A DNA stretch of 64,000 bases from positions 5,208,001-5,272,000 of the forward strand of contig NC_134756.1 in the NCBI RefSeq assembly GCF_050436995.1, written 5' to 3'. The stretch comes from Anticarsia gemmatalis (taxonomy: Eukaryota > Arthropoda > Insecta > Lepidoptera > Erebidae). The notes below the pieces were generated by a model that was given only the letters and a program-made list of their open reading frames with translations, did not search any database and was not told the DNA's origin. Below are positions 50,070-63,699 of this stretch, one piece after another (position 1 is the first letter of the stretch; every line of letters begins with the position of its first letter). The translations under genes and the position numbers were made by a program.

Positions 50070-50200
50070 CGCCACAACGGCCCCTAATTATGGCTCAGTG
50101 GGTGTACGTGTAAAGTGACCAACGGGACCCGCCCACCGAAGTTCCGGGTTTGATTCTTTGTAAGTATTTGTTATTGATTTGTAACAAGTGTTACTATTGT
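50070..50200 (+). repeat. tRNA-derived SINE-like element
   Basis: TGGCTCAGTGG (50091-50101) fits the polymerase III A box, and GGGTTTGATTC (50146-50156) fits a one-base-off B box about 45 bases downstream. Both lie in a G+C-rich island, followed by an AT-rich body (TATTTGTTATTGATTTGTAA). This arrangement is that of a SINE with a tRNA-like head. It does not fold as a complete tRNA (no matching acceptor stem). The borders are approximate. Confidence 0.45.
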
Positions 50201-53200
50201 ATTAATAGATCAGAGACTTTTGTTGCTTATTGGCATCTTTTGTTTGCCCGCGACTAATGATTTTTGCAACACCTTGCAGAGAAACAAAATGTAAAAATAT
50301 ATTTTATTATAAGAATCTATAATACATACATTCTTAAAAACACGACCTTTTCCCATAGGATTAGCCAAAGACCAAAAAACGCCACTTGCTACTACGCACC
50401 TTACCTTTCTGCAAAACATCATCCATCTATTATAATTATGTAAATAACCAGGAAATCTAATAAATGGTTGAAAGGATATAAAACCGATTGAGAAATATGA
50501 TTTACAGTAAATATATAAAGAAAGGCCGGAAAATTACATAACGTGATATCGCAATTTCCTTTCTAGTTCACAAGATAAATCAATATTTTATAACAGACCA
50601 TTCACTACAGGACGTTGCTAAACTAAACCACACTTCAGACCGCTGCAAGCCTTTAATACTTCCTTTTGAATTGTTTTCCAACTATTAATTTAGTTTCTAT
50701 ATAATTTTGTGCGGTAAAACATGCAAAATACATAAAATGTATGTTATAGTTAACGGTTGATTCAACAGAAAAACTTTCTAGGAAAGCTTTCTGGTAGACA
50801 TAGTTTCTATGTTTAAGATATCGTTGTCTAAAACTTATTTTCATCTTATTGAAACAACTACTAACACCAACTGCTTCCTACTAACATCTTTAAACATGAA
50901 GATAGAACCGTGCTATCTACACGTGAAAATTAAATCAATTACACTAAGTGCATAAAACAGTGAACAACAAATCCTTTGAAGTATTACCGAAACCAAATTG
51001 GCATAAAACAAAAGAGCTTAAAATCCAATATCAATTTTCAAACGGACTCTGATTTAATAATCAAAATCACTGCTGCATTCGCAGTGCAATTTCATTATTG
51101 GGAAACAGAATATTGGAATCTCGTTGGAGCGTATTTTGATATACTCAATACTCAGGGGTAACGGGACAATGCGCATCAACTTTCTGCCATTGTTCACTGT
51201 GAAATATATTCAGGCTACCTTTTATCTAGTTAATATTACACAGTTATTGAAATATATATTAAAATTATACTCTCAAATATGATTAGGAATAAGGCGTGAT
51301 ATTATGTATGTAAGTATAGATTAATAAATAAACGTTAATCATATATTTCGGAAGAGTAGGCAAAGATGAAGATAGTTTAAGAACAATTTGCGAATTCGAT
51401 TTATCATATGATTATGAAAAGTCTTGAAACTTATTTCTTTCTTCCAAACTATACCAATAAGACTTCCATCAGGAAGAATATCGACCAGAACAACATAAGA
51501 AAAAATAAGACAATTTAAAACAAGAAAATATCCTCGTATCGGAATCACACAACGCCCACCACTTTAACTTATTACAATCTTTCGCAAGATGCTAACCACC
51601 CACATGTTACTTTCAGCCAAAGTATAGCCTCCGGTAACTCTGCTTAACAATATGAAAGGTGGTTCTTAATCATTCTCCGTTCAAGATCTCGTACAAACGG
51701 AAACTGTATCTTATAAATATATTTTTGGCTTGTATCGAAACACCTGGCGTTTTTTGCCACCTGTCTTGTCTGCTCTTTATGCAAATTTTGGCAAACATTT
51801 ATCCAGAGGTAGCCAAAATATAATAATTTAGTGTAATAGACATAATTGACCCTCGTGGCGATCTATAAACGAGTGTGTGTGCCCTTCGTTAGTAATACAT
51901 TTATCATTATAACCATGCAAAAAAGAATAATCTAGTAGAAAATGTAAAATAATATTAAAATGTTTAAATAATGTTTTGCAAACACGGCAATTTTCCAATT
52001 ATAATGATGAATAGTTCAATCACATGCACGCAACGTTCCGAATCGTTGTCAATGCATGTATAACTTCTCATATGTGAGTACTCAATCCGGATCGCAATTT
52101 CAATCACTATTCGGTATTCAATGTGCATAATCCAAACAGTGTTGTTAAAGTGTGTGCATTGCAGGGCTGTGTTTATTAAATTCCCCGTAATACGAGGGCG
52201 GCCAGACAATTAGGGTTGTCGAGGGAATATAGCTGTCAATCAGTACAGTACTCGACCGGTTATGTGATACTAGTGACCGGACGTAGGGCGGCAACCCTTG
52301 TAGGTAGTTACTGTTAATCACCTTAGCAAAGCCCCGATATTGATTATAACAATCAAAATTTGAAATCTGAAGCGCGATTCTAAAATTAATTTGGGTTAAC
52401 GGACGGAAGTTATGTAACTGAAAACATCTGCTATAATTTGATTGCTAACAAGATATCGGATGGAATTCCTTAATTTTCGAATTGGGTTAACTGCGATGTC
52501 ATTCTGTTTGGGAATCAAAAGAAGTTAGAATTGGAACGGGTTTTATCTGTCAATCTATGCGGGCGACGGGCTCGGGAAAGTTAAGCGTGGAGTGTGACAT
52601 TCTAGTCCTAAAGCTCCCGGCGGCCGACAACGGTCAAATGAACATGACGTTGTTTTGGGAGAATATAATTAATTGAACGAAACTCTGTACAGACTTTGAG
52701 TAATTATGCGAATATTTGTAATTAATTAACACAGTTCAACGATAAGGATGTCTGTTAGTCATTGATTATGCGATTCCAAGAAGAGTATTCAGTTTAACTG
52801 CTAACATTCTAAATTCTGTACAAAACTATACATACATGTTATATTGCGCAAAAACTATTCCAGACTAATAGCAGATGGTATTCAAATAAAGTCCACGAAA
52901 TAGGTTTCCGATTAAATTTCAGACGGCAAAAAATGCACGAAACACAAAGCTGTACAGTAGCGAAACGCGGGCGTTCGGTAACCTAATACAGATTGTGGAA
53001 CTAGGGAGTAGTATTCTGCAATAAACTAGACTTTAAGTTGTGGGCGTTTAGATTGAATGGAGTATGGAGTCGCGCCTGATCGGCTTTGCTCCAGGCGCGG
53101 AGGGACGCAATGCTTTTATTGTGAATGCACCGGTATCTGTTATTTGCCATTCCTGCTTTTAGTTTTATGGCTTTTATGTGTTTTTATTGGTCTATGTGAC

Positions 53201-53903
53201 TGATTATATTTATACAGTAGTTTTTACGTGTAACATCTTGCCCAAATCTATTAAATTATGTGCTAGAAATCTAATCTAGTATCTACCTAAGTACATGGTA
53301 GTGGAATTAATTAAAATTAGAGGATGCTTTGTGTCTCTTACACATACAGTAGCGTAATAAAACAAAATGATAACTACATTTTTAATAAATTGCCGTCCAA
53401 ATTGGAGTTGAAAGACTTGTCAGTAATTCGATCGCCTTACAAAATTAGCCCCCGGAACGAGCAAAAACAAGAGATTGGATAAAGTTCCTGGCTGCCAACA
53501 AAAACCAATTATTAAAGAGAAGCGAAAATCTATTGTTTAACTAATTATTAAGAATACAAAAGTGTGTTGAGTGGTCTTGATTTATTTACGTAAGCAAAAA
53601 ATACGGCTTAAATTAAATTAGCACTATCGATTCCAATTATCGCTAAACTTATATAAAAAGATTAAATATATAATAATTATACGTTTAGAATTAAAAGAGC
53701 GCATGTCGATTAATGGCCAAGTCATGTTATGTAAGAGAAAAGATTAGATCACATTAGAATTTACTGCCTTGATTCGTTTCGACGTATCTTGCACACCACT
53801 TAGATTTAGAGATGATTTTAATAAAATATGTAAGTAAATATGCTTATACTTTATTTAAGTTGGCTACTCTATATAGGTATACCAATAAAATAAAGGTGAA
53901 GAG
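50201..53903. other. Noncoding stretch, no gene recognised
   Basis: AT-rich DNA. A G+C-richer patch at about 52540-52650 contains CTCCCGGCGGCCGACAACGG, and another lies at 53060-53110; neither overlaps a convincing open frame. Open frames at 50210-50422, 51339-51548 and 51964-52209 (minus) show no family signature. Confidence 0.55.
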
Positions 53904-54070
53904 TTTGTTTGTTTGAACGCACTTATCTCATGAATTACTTGTTCAAATAGAAAACGAAATGTGCTGAATGATCCATTTATTGAATAAGGCTTTATAAAAT
54001 CACGCTATGACTTATAGGAGTGGATCTGAAAAATTAAAGTCCACGCTAGCGAAGTCGCTGGCCGCTTGCA
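53904..54070 (+). repeat. Lepidopteran interspersed repeat, copy 4, diverged
   Basis: Starts GTTTGTTTGTTTGAACGC and keeps CTTATCTCATGAATTAC, TCCATTTATTGAATAAGGCT and ATCACGCTATGACTTATAGG from the family. It then ends in a changed tail (GCGAAGTCGCTGG) instead of the GCGCGGGTCAGCTAG end. It is the oldest-looking of the four copies. Confidence 0.7.
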
Positions 54071-54495
54071 TGTTATAATGTTGATTATACGCATTAGTAC
54101 TATGAATGTGTTTCAATCGCCCTTTAATTAATTACAAACTCGAAGTTAAGCAAAACATAATTAGTAGCAACCAAGACTTCGATATCCGATTACAACAAAG
54201 ATAATCAATGAGTTGTATTCAAAACCAGTAGCCGTGCCATCCCACGCGAGTGAAAGTTTATGTAAAGGGTTGTCTGGTACATTAGATAGGCCTTTACAAG
54301 TTATCAAACTTGAGTGTAATGCTGCCTTTTCCTGTGTTACTTATAGTCCAGATAGACAACTAAATATAGATCATGACGAAAATGAACGATTTATCTAAAG
54401 CATAATTAAGATTCGCATATGTGTTAGCCCAAAAAAGTAGGCACATGCATAAGTCTGTAACCTCCGGATTTAGGTACAATAGTAATTTCTTTTAT
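54071..54495. other. Noncoding stretch, nothing recognised
   Basis: Includes a 61-codon plus-strand frame at 54213-54398 with no family signature. Confidence 0.55.
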
Positions 54496-54540
54496 GAGTT
54501 TAAACGCTATTGAATATATAAACTACCGCTATATTTTTTT
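54496..54540. mobile_element. Palindromic MITE family M2, partial copy
   Basis: AGTTTAAACGCTATTGAAT followed by ATATAAACTACCGCTA matches the centre and right arm of the palindromic element at 20762-20889. Only about 45 bp are recognisable; the outer ACTAACCCCC end is missing. Confidence 0.5.
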
Positions 54541-55685
54541 AAGACAACTCCCGCACTAAGAATTGCTCTTGTGTCGCGGGGACTTTTACAAACATAGATA
54601 AAACGGACACAAAGTACAACCAGACCCGAAACAATGACTAAGTTATGGGACTGTAGTAGGTACTAACCACTACAAATTATAAGCCTGTTTAAGGATTCTA
54701 CCGCCTAGGGTTCGAAGGCACGATATTACATATTTATACGCACGTGTATATAATATTCATGCGAGCAGGTCCCTACTAAAGTTAATTCAGTAGACTGGAA
54801 AGCGGAGATAATTGCCACACAGCCACTTTCAATACAGATATTGTTATCTATAACAGGCAGTTTTGCTATTTAAAGTAGGGCTCAAAGAGCAAATAGTTTG
54901 CGGAGAACTTTATTTATCATGCAAAAGCTCAATATTTTCATATATTATCACCTCCATTTGTACTATATTTCAGCCGGTATAGAACCAGATTTTACTATCG
55001 AAAGGCAATCCGATATTGGTTCAATACAGTACATTTTATGATTTCGCTTGAATAAGAAGAAGTTTTCAGTCATTTTTTACCTTTGAGCTGGCAAGGTTTA
55101 CATTTAAATTACTTTCATTATTTTTGTAATTAATTATCATTGGACAACTTTATTCAATTACGTTAAAGCAATCAAAATCAGTCTTCGTAAATCAGGCAAA
55201 TTATCCTTGTCAAAATTTATGGCTACATTTACCTACACGTGTTCTAATAAGTACAGCTTACTAAATTGATCTATCGTCTCATTCATTCAAGAAATAGTTC
55301 TAGCTCTTAGTCATGCGATCAAATTAACTAATCCAGTGTTGTATTAGTAGAGTAATCATAAACTGTAATGTGTAATGAACGGGTACGAATATCTAATTTA
55401 TGTTCATTGTTTTAGTGCTCTACTATTTCGTTTATTACTGTAAAACGATAGTGTATTTGATATTCTAATTGTGTTTTAGTAGATATTTAGATAAAAAACA
55501 CAGCAATTTTTAATAGAATGCATGTATCAGAGATGCTGACATGTTGATTCCCTAATCACTTATGACATTAGGTATTGCTTAAGTTGTTCAAACTCGACTA
55601 ACTATGAAAATGGTTGTCTATTTTTGATTGTAAACCTATTTATGATGTTGCTTATCATTATCAGTGCAAAACCCGTTAAACGTAC
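54541..55685. other. Noncoding stretch, nothing recognised
   Basis: AT-rich DNA. If the minus-strand exon candidate at 55686 is real, the bases just below it (55680-55685, reading GTACGT on the minus strand) are the start of an intron. Confidence 0.5.
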
Positions 55686-55954
55686 CTGCCTATTAGCATA
55701 GAACCCGATACAATAACCCGGTTTTACGCAGTAAACAAACTTGTCCCGTAAAGATCCTTTGGCATGCAAAATTCCTCGACGATCCGGGTTGCAGTCGCAA
55801 TACACCGTGAGTACGTTGTGCCAATCCTTCGGCAAAATTGACGATAAATTGAAGTGCATGCAAACAAGGGACTGATTCAATAACTGCGGAATTTGATGCA
55901 CTGCGGCTCGAACAGATACTTGATTGATTATTTGAAGCACGTATCGTGTTCGGT
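55686..55954 (-). CDS. Candidate internal exon with strong splice donor, unrecognised protein
   Basis: The minus strand is open for about 90 codons up to GGCAG|GTACGT, a consensus splice donor with the exon ending at 55686. In that frame the last part reads SSILPKDWHNVLTVYCDC, then NPDRRGILHAKGSLRDKF, then VYCVKPGYCIGFYANRQ. Four Cys in about 35 residues and a balanced amino-acid mix look more like real protein than nearby frames do. A possible acceptor (AAATTCCGCAG) lies near 55886, which would give an exon of about 200 bp. A second frame is open over the same span, so frame choice rests on the donor position and peptide character. I do not recognise the family, and no adjoining exon was identified. 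Confidence 0.33.
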
Positions 55955-55975
55955 ACAGGTCGGATCGACATCATC

Positions 55976-56132
55976 GGATTAAATAAATGACAACGGACAG
56001 GTTAGTTGCAATCCCAAAGGGTTATATTTTGGTATAAAGTATTTGTTGATTTATATGAATAGCTATCCAAAACCTATCCTATGTATACCTGTCTAAAAAG
56101 TTGGTGTGAGGCCAAGGACAGAGCACATAATT
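55976..56132. other. Noncoding, nothing recognised
   Basis: Short AT-rich interval upstream (in the minus sense) of the exon candidate; no clear polypyrimidine-AG acceptor was seen here. Confidence 0.4.
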
Positions 56133-56170
56133 TTGCCTTTGCCCAACAATTGAACGGTATAGGTTAACAA
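56133..56170 (+). repeat. LINE-tail remnant, GCCTTTGCCCA motif
   Basis: GCCTTTGCCCAACAATTGAA followed by CGGTATAGGTTA resembles GGCCTTTGCCCAGCAGTGGG, the conserved end of a LINE coding region that recurs in moth genomes as I recall. It is short and degenerate, so this is tentative. Confidence 0.35.
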
Positions 56171-57132
56171 TAAATAGTACTTGATTATATTGACAAATAA
56201 AGCAGCTTTTCAAAGATTTTAAATGTGTGGATCACGATGGGGTGTATCACGTCACCCAGTAAATAATATGGTAAAACAAAACAAACATGACATAATAAAT
56301 AATAACAAACATATGTCGCAGACAAATGAAAACAAGACGTGTTGGTAATAACAATGAGCTAATGTTTATATCACTTTCTTGAAAAACTATATTTTAAACG
56401 GGTATTGATTTTATAACAGAAAATATAAATATTATGAATAAAATAATAATCACCTTATTCGAAAAAGTATCATACGTATGTACATGAACACAAAAATATA
56501 TGTTTAAGTATTGTATGTACAATAATATAGGCAAGATTCTATAAAATTTGGTCTTTTTTCATAGCGATAGGCAGAAATTAAAAAGCTTACCACCTAGTAC
56601 GATCGTTACAGTACACAAGTTGTGATTACTACCCAACTCGTAAGAAAGTATCATTGAACGCAAAATTATCCACAAGTTTATTTTTCAGTCAGAAAGACAT
56701 GATTATTATCTCATATTTAATCCTGATCCGTTGCTATTACAAGTAAATGGATCAATCTTTACATAAATATAGCAATTAATTTTCACGATTAAAATACTCG
56801 TAAAGCTGGCCATAAAACCAAAAGGAATATAACCAGACGAGTCTATCATATCGATAACTGGTGGACTTGCAAAACAACCTCTGCTTAATCCAGGAAGTCC
56901 ATGAGAGCTATAAATGATATTCGATTAATGTTAGTACCGGTAGTTCCCGTCTTTCGCTAGATAACAAAATTTTATATCATTGCCAATTATAAAGAAGAAC
57001 TACGAGGATTGGTCGTATGTAAAAAAACTATAATAAAATTATTTTTAAATCGAAAATCAGTGGCGTAAAATTCTAGAATCGGTACTATCACATAACATAA
57101 TATGTCTGACGTCAAGCATCTTTTTGCTAATC
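56171..57132. other. Noncoding stretch, nothing recognised
   Basis: AT-rich, with no open frame of note and no repeat recognised. Confidence 0.6.
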
Positions 57133-57166
57133 TATGCTGTCCGAATGCTGGGCAAAGGCCTTCCCG
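57133..57166 (-). repeat. LINE-tail remnant, GGCCTTTGCCCAGCA motif
   Basis: On the minus strand AAGGCCTTTGCCCAGCATTC continues into GGACAGCATAG, close to the recurrent moth LINE end motif GGCCTTTGCCCAGCAGTGGG and better preserved than the copy at 56133. It explains the middle of the minus-strand open frame at 56987-57214. Confidence 0.45.
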
Positions 57167-60100
57167 ATTTTCTATCTGACTGTATCGTCTGATTGCAAGT
57201 CTCATCAGTACCAAAGACCTAAAATTTACTCAAAAAAATAGTTCTTGTCAAAATGCGTTAGGCATGCTAATTAGTTTTAAGTATATTATTTGATAGTCGA
57301 TAGTGGTAGGTATTTTCCCAACAGTACCATTGCGTAATTTGTAAACCACAGCCCAAAATAGGTCAATATAATTGGCCTTTTATAAAAACATCACGTATGA
57401 CTCGATGTAATGTTATCGTAACCTTAATAGATCTATTATGACCAAATTTAATAGATATCAGATAACAATGATTATGTTCTATGATACATGATTTTAGATA
57501 CAGTCACGTAGCCATGTCACACGAGTATTTATTTACTGTTTCAAATTAACCATTGAAATTATAATTTTGTCAAGATTTTTTACAATTAAACTCACTGAAC
57601 TTGACAAATAAGAAATGTGTCGAACGTGTTTTAATTTAATGAACAAAGTTTTTTATTTGGCTACAACATAAAAAACGATGTTTTAAAGTAGTGTTAAGAA
57701 GATACTTATTTCGACCGATAAAAAGTTTTGTACTATTAACTGTAGATCATAATAAAATAGGGGTGTCATAACAATTAACCCAGTAAATTTAAAGGTGGTA
57801 AGACGACTCTACGAATGTTTTAGTATTCAAGACGAACTCATGTATTATACATTCGTATACTTTTCAAATAATATTAACCAATCAATCCGTTTAAATCAAA
57901 TCTGCATACATCACAAATACTACCTACAGTTATTTATCCCTATATGGTGTTGATAGACATTGTATAATCTGTCCACCGTCAATCCGCTTATATCGGTCTT
58001 AATTAATGCCCGCAGCGGTTGCGTTAGGCCTTTATCTTTTGATTGACCTGCCGTACTGGCTCTGACATAATAAACCTATCTACATGCCGTTTAATCTAAC
58101 CCCGATATTGTTTTGTGATGGAAACAAGCAATTATGCGATAGACGCAAGTTAGTAGCTAAGATAACGATGATTGTGATTGTAACTATGATGTTATTGATA
58201 GGATAGAAGGTTTGGTGATATTAGGATAAGGATAATATTAGATTATAATAATATGTACAATATCTTCATCTTTTATTAGCCTACATTGAGCACATTAATG
58301 AAAAATGTAGGGTTCGTAGTTTGATCTCGATCATTCTAATGGTAATATTTGTTTAAGAGCATGGTATTGTAATTAAAAATATCAGGTTTCCTATATCAAA
58401 AAGTAACAAATTCGATGGATGATGTTGGTAAATATTTTACAAAATACCGAGCTCTTTTACTTAGCGTTATTACAGTCGACAAACGAACCACGCAAAAGGC
58501 ATTTGAAAAGGGTTAGGGGTAGAGTATTATCGTATACCCGCAGTCTACTAATAACGGTATTAAATCTCAAAGGAGTCTAAAGCTCCGGGCTGAAACTGAG
58601 AATTTGTTTTGAATAATACTTTTGGTAAAACCGTAGCTAAATAACGATCCTTTGAACGGTATTAGTGCTTTCTATATCCCTATAATTAATCAAGATGTAC
58701 AGAGCCTAATTTAGTATTTTAATCCTAACGAAAATCAGCTTCTTAATCACTTTGTTCTTTGGGTAGATGAAGAGATCAAACAGAAATAAATCTATAGCAT
58801 CGATACAAACACAGTCATCTCTCAGGAATGTGATTCCCACAAATCATAAATAGACATTACTAACCCTTTCTCTGACACGATAAATTCTTCTAAACAATCG
58901 TCTGTTGATACAGAATCGAATACAAAGCGTGCCAATGCAAAATAAGTCTGTTATGATGACTCACGAATCAGTAGACAAGCTAAAGACGGCTAAGGAATCC
59001 GTATGAATGCATAAGAGCTCATTGACGAATGACTCAGACAGGGTTTCCCACTTTCTTAGTTTTATTGTAGGTGGATCTTAATCATATAAGTACATACCAA
59101 AGTTAGAAATGTCAGGCTTTATATGTATTTTTATAGGTCGGGTTTACCTCACCTACAAAACTGCCAATGTTATGAATAACCGAGAAATGTGTGCCTATTT
59201 TCATTTATGGAGAAAACGTGAATGATTTTAAAAAATCCAATCATAATTTTGGTTTAACAACTTAAATGCCAGCTAATTCATCATGACCAAACAATCGGTA
59301 AACTTTTTGATGTTATGATTATCATAAACAGTCACATTTAATTGTTTATTCTATCAGTTTTTTTTCTTTTCATCCCAGCAGCATTCATACAATAACCAAG
59401 AAACCAGATTCTGAAGAGGTAATATCGTCACTTCATAGTATGAATGAGAGGCCTGTTTACTGGTCCAGTAGTAAACATATCAAACTAAATTATACTCGTT
59501 GAACGCGAAGCTGAGAATGTTAATGTAGCCTATGAATTAGAACAGTAGAGGAACGCACATTAAATTCGTTGAGTGGTCATTCATAAGAGTAGTTCAAGAG
59601 CCACTTTGGCACAATTAGTGACGGCGCCGAACGCTTGCACGTTACGACGAATGATTTTGCTAATGTAGTGATACTGGTATACTCGATTGAAAGATGGTTC
59701 TTTAATGAGATAAGGTGTAAGAGGAATTCGGCCAAGGTGTCCGTAGGTGTAGTTTATGAAGCAAAGGTATAAATCATTGCTGTGTTTAGCTCTAACAGAG
59801 AATATGCGAGCCCAAAAGATTCATGATAGGCTATGACCTAACATGACAATTAATATAATAAAGTACATTAATAAGTAGTGGTAGCATTGTAATATACCTA
59901 CATCTCGATGTGGACGTTCTTTATAGTTGACAAAATGTAGAGCGCGGTTAGTTCCCACAAGACGGCCGTGAAAATTGTCTATCCACGTAATTCAAGCATT
60001 CCTATTACTTCAATATTCACAATCGTTTCTCGATAACGGTATTCTAAACGTTCTAACAACGTTCTTAAGTAGAAAGTATCACGAACACATAATTGTAGCA

Positions 60101-62754
60101 AACAATTGCTGAATCACTTGCATACATACAATCATGTAAACATAACTCTGTTTACTATACATCTTCGGCCCAATTAACGTCCAATGTAACGTCCGAACAA
60201 TTACATCGCATTATCACATTTGTAACAAGCCAAACTATTCAAGAGCACGAACATTCTTAATTGTAAACATTCCATCGCATGTTATGATCTACATTTTAAA
60301 TCGGTGCTAAGCAAAAAGTGTAATGGATGAATTATGTTTCGATGTAGTATCACAGGCGTTGAGGGCTCGTTAAAATCGTTGAGTGGTTCATGTGTGTTGT
60401 TTTATTGTGCAAATCAGCAGCATCAATTAGCATAACAAACGGGTGGAGTACGCACGGGCAGTTTCACTGCGTCGCGTCGCAGTACGGTGCGGGTAGGCTG
60501 TAAGCACAGGGTTGCTTGGTATCGGCCACACGTCCAAACGCGCCATGGTTGGAACAGTCGTGCTCGCCAGACCGTGCCTTTCAGCCGCATCGACTTTCCA
60601 ACACATTCAACCGAATTTGAAGCTCTAAAGTTGCATGTGTGGATCCGACGTGGGGTATGGATAGTAGGGGAAAGTGCCTCAGCTGTCGTATTGAATTTGT
60701 CATATTGCTAAGGCATTGTTTTGTTATGAGTGAACAATAGGACTGTATACTCTTAGTAATTTAGTCAAAATTCATTTATTTGTGAATATCGTTGTCGAAC
60801 GCATATCTTATACGTACAATATCGAACTAAATGATACAGGAAGGGTACAAACTTCCAACTGTCAAACTCCCCCTGATTGCTACGATTAATTTTCCTGTCA
60901 TGCCCATCAAAACTATAACCTCAACCGCATTAAATAATTACCGAGGAAATCGGTCTAGAATTCAGTCCATTATCTAAGTGAGTGACATCCCAGGAGAGGC
61001 GGCATCCGTTGCAGCCGAGGGACGTCCACACAAAGTTATTGTAATGAGAACGACAGGGGATATTTATGCCTTACCACGCGTCCCGAATACGCAATGAGAA
61101 ACAAGCGACAAGTATAGGAAGGACGATGAATCCTGCTCCTGTACTACTTTTCACGGTCTGTGCGAGTGAGAGTTCCGAGCAAAACTAGGAGCTTAGAAAG
61201 TGATAGAGCTATATGTTGTGAGAGCCAGGGGTGTTATTTTTTGGGCTATCGAGAGCCGGTGAATATTTGAATATTGAAAATAAGGGACAGACGAACTCTG
61301 ATATTTGCGACATCATTTACTCGACAAACAGACAGGTGTTCATGTGGGATTTGTTACAAAGGTTTGTTTAGGAATGTAAATTGGCATAAATATACTGAGT
61401 AGTGTTTTGGGATCGGAGTGTTGGACAAATATTTGTCTACGTTGTTTTTGGGTTCTTTTTATTTTATGCAGAGTCACAGCTTTTATTTCGTTCGTTATGC
61501 GAATAATTCTAGCAGCTGCTGGTTACAGGCCGAAGTTTGACAATTGGTCTAGTTTTAATTACAGTGTAGTTGGTACAGTCATTAGTTTAATTATTGCGTA
61601 TGAGAGCACAAGCTGCGGCCAGTCTCTACATTTTAGGCACAAAATTAGCGCACCAGGACATTAGTTTAATAATGTTTTTCAAAGGCAGAGAAACACTTAC
61701 ATTTTTAACTCAAGGGCCGTGCGGGAAATGTTTTCTAAAACAATATTGCACAACCTAAAGCTTAGAAATCGCTTAACAGCTTCTTGAAAAGCTGTGAAAA
61801 GGGTCTTTCAAAGCCTCCCACAATAGTGTAAGATGTCCTGTCTCAACGGAAGAAAATTATTTTCCCGTCAGGCTTTTGTCCTCAACCGTCCGTTAAAACA
61901 TGGTTCAGGAAAATATTATTCGACTCTATTGTAGGCTTTCATTGAAAAGTAGAGCCTTTGGTATATAAAAATATATTGTCAGTTTTTCCTGATCTTGATT
62001 TTTGGTAGTTCGCTTTCACGAGTAAATTGATATTGGCTGTGAAGCGTGACTCATTGTCAGATTTCACTTTCGAGGGTGCAACCATGTGTGGACTCGTTGT
62101 TGTAAAAATATAACATAACTTTTCGATATTTTGAGTTGCTTTCGAAAAATTGTATATATTAAAAGATCGCATCATCTTAAAACATGCCAAGACAATAATT
62201 CAATTAATGATTAAGGTACTAATTACATAAAATTAATCTTATTGGCAATTCCTGCAACATTAATGTAGTATGTGTTTTTATCAAAAAAAGAATAAGATAT
62301 TCTTACTAAATATACCTACCGGTTTTACTTTATACTTTCAATCATTAATCAAATTCAATTAGCAACTTCATCGGCTCCTGGGTGGCGTGATTATCGTCAG
62401 CGTTATCTCGAAATAATCTGTCAATGGTAGTTTTTCTACAATTAACCACGAAGGCAGCATAAAAACGCAATTAAATTGCATTGTCGAAACCAGATTTTTA
62501 ATTTAAAGCGACGTCTTATATCCAACGCCCACTGGTCTTGTGGTAAAGTAATTAATTTGTCTTTATTAATCAGTTATTGATGAAACAAAAGTATTCTTAC
62601 ATGAGATTTTACCACCCACTGGTCGTAAGTAAGGTAAACGACTAACAATAGATTAATGTCTAAACTCCAAATGTTTTAAAAAATGAGTTGATTGCGAGGT
62701 ATGTCTTCTAGGTGTCTCCTAGGAATTTTTCAAAAAAATCGGAAATAGTTGAAT
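57167..62754. other. Noncoding stretch, no confirmed gene
   Basis: AT-rich DNA, apart from a CpG-bearing patch at about 60435-60660 (GTCGCGTCGCAGTACGGTGC, then CCGACGTGGGG) that overlaps a 74-codon plus-strand frame at 60487-60711. The patch could be a promoter or 5' exon but has no protein signature. The frame at 61407-61664 (plus) is hydrophobic in its first half and unassigned. Confidence 0.5.
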
Positions 62755-62866
62755 AAAAATCTGACCAGCGCATAACGCGGGCGCCGCAGGAACTATTGAA
62801 GCAGTTCATTTTAAATGTCAAACCCTCGATACTCAACATCACCGTCTGTACATAATCGCGCTACAG
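62755..62866 (-). mobile_element. MITE-like family M1, copy 4
   Basis: Same orientation as copy 1. It contains AATCTGACCAGCGC, GGGCGCCGCAGGAACTATTG, CATTTTAAATGTCAAACCCT and CGATACTCAACATCACCGTC, and ends ATAATCGCGCTACAG. The left terminal repeat is not evident, so it is probably truncated there. Confidence 0.65.
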
Positions 62867-63699
62867 AGTTTGTTTTTCAAAGAGCGTTGATCTGATTGCT
62901 TAATAAAATACTTCCAGTTTCACCTTTAGAGTTATAAAAAGCATTTTAAGCTAAAGATCGATTAATGATATTACATAAACGTTGCACCGTAATGTATGTT
63001 TTATGAAATCAATAAAGTAGTATCTTGCAATCGTGACGCAACGGCAATGTCTTGCACGAATGATTCCATCGCTGGATTTGTACAAGCCATACTTTATAAT
63101 TAATACTTAATTATGAGTTTCCTAGGGCAATTTTATAGACGTCGCATTGTTCGTTTTGATTTATTTTCACATATTTATTGTAGCAGAATTAAGTTGTCAA
63201 TTTGTCATTGTTTATGCGGTCCTGTTAGTATTTGTATATTATAGAGCAGAAGTATTTCGCTCTTATTTTTTTTATATCATTTTATGGTTTTGATTATATT
63301 ATAGACTACATTAAATTTTTATTACGTACAGTTAAATATACGCAAAAATTTACGTAAGTACAGTTAAATATACATTTGGAAGGGATTTTCTTTTTGAATC
63401 AAAAGGGCATATTTTTTTCGATACTAAGCAAATGCTTATTATTAACACATATATTGCCGCTTATCAACTAAAACCGTAAGATTTTTAAGCTATCGAACGT
63501 TGTGCAGATGATAATAAGTGCAGACGATTTTAGTGTACCGCAGTCCGTTCATTATTCACCCTTTGAGTTAGCCATTAGCATACTAAATACAATATTAAAT
63601 ATGAACTAGTTGGACATGGGGACATTGTATTGCTTTATGTTAGTAGCAATAAACGAAATGGTGATAAATATAAAACAGACATTTTTTGTCGTACATATA
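62867..63699. other. Noncoding stretch, nothing recognised
   Basis: AT-rich DNA. A direct duplication (GTACAGTTAAATATAC at 63326-63341 and 63358-63373) is the only visible structure. Confidence 0.55.
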
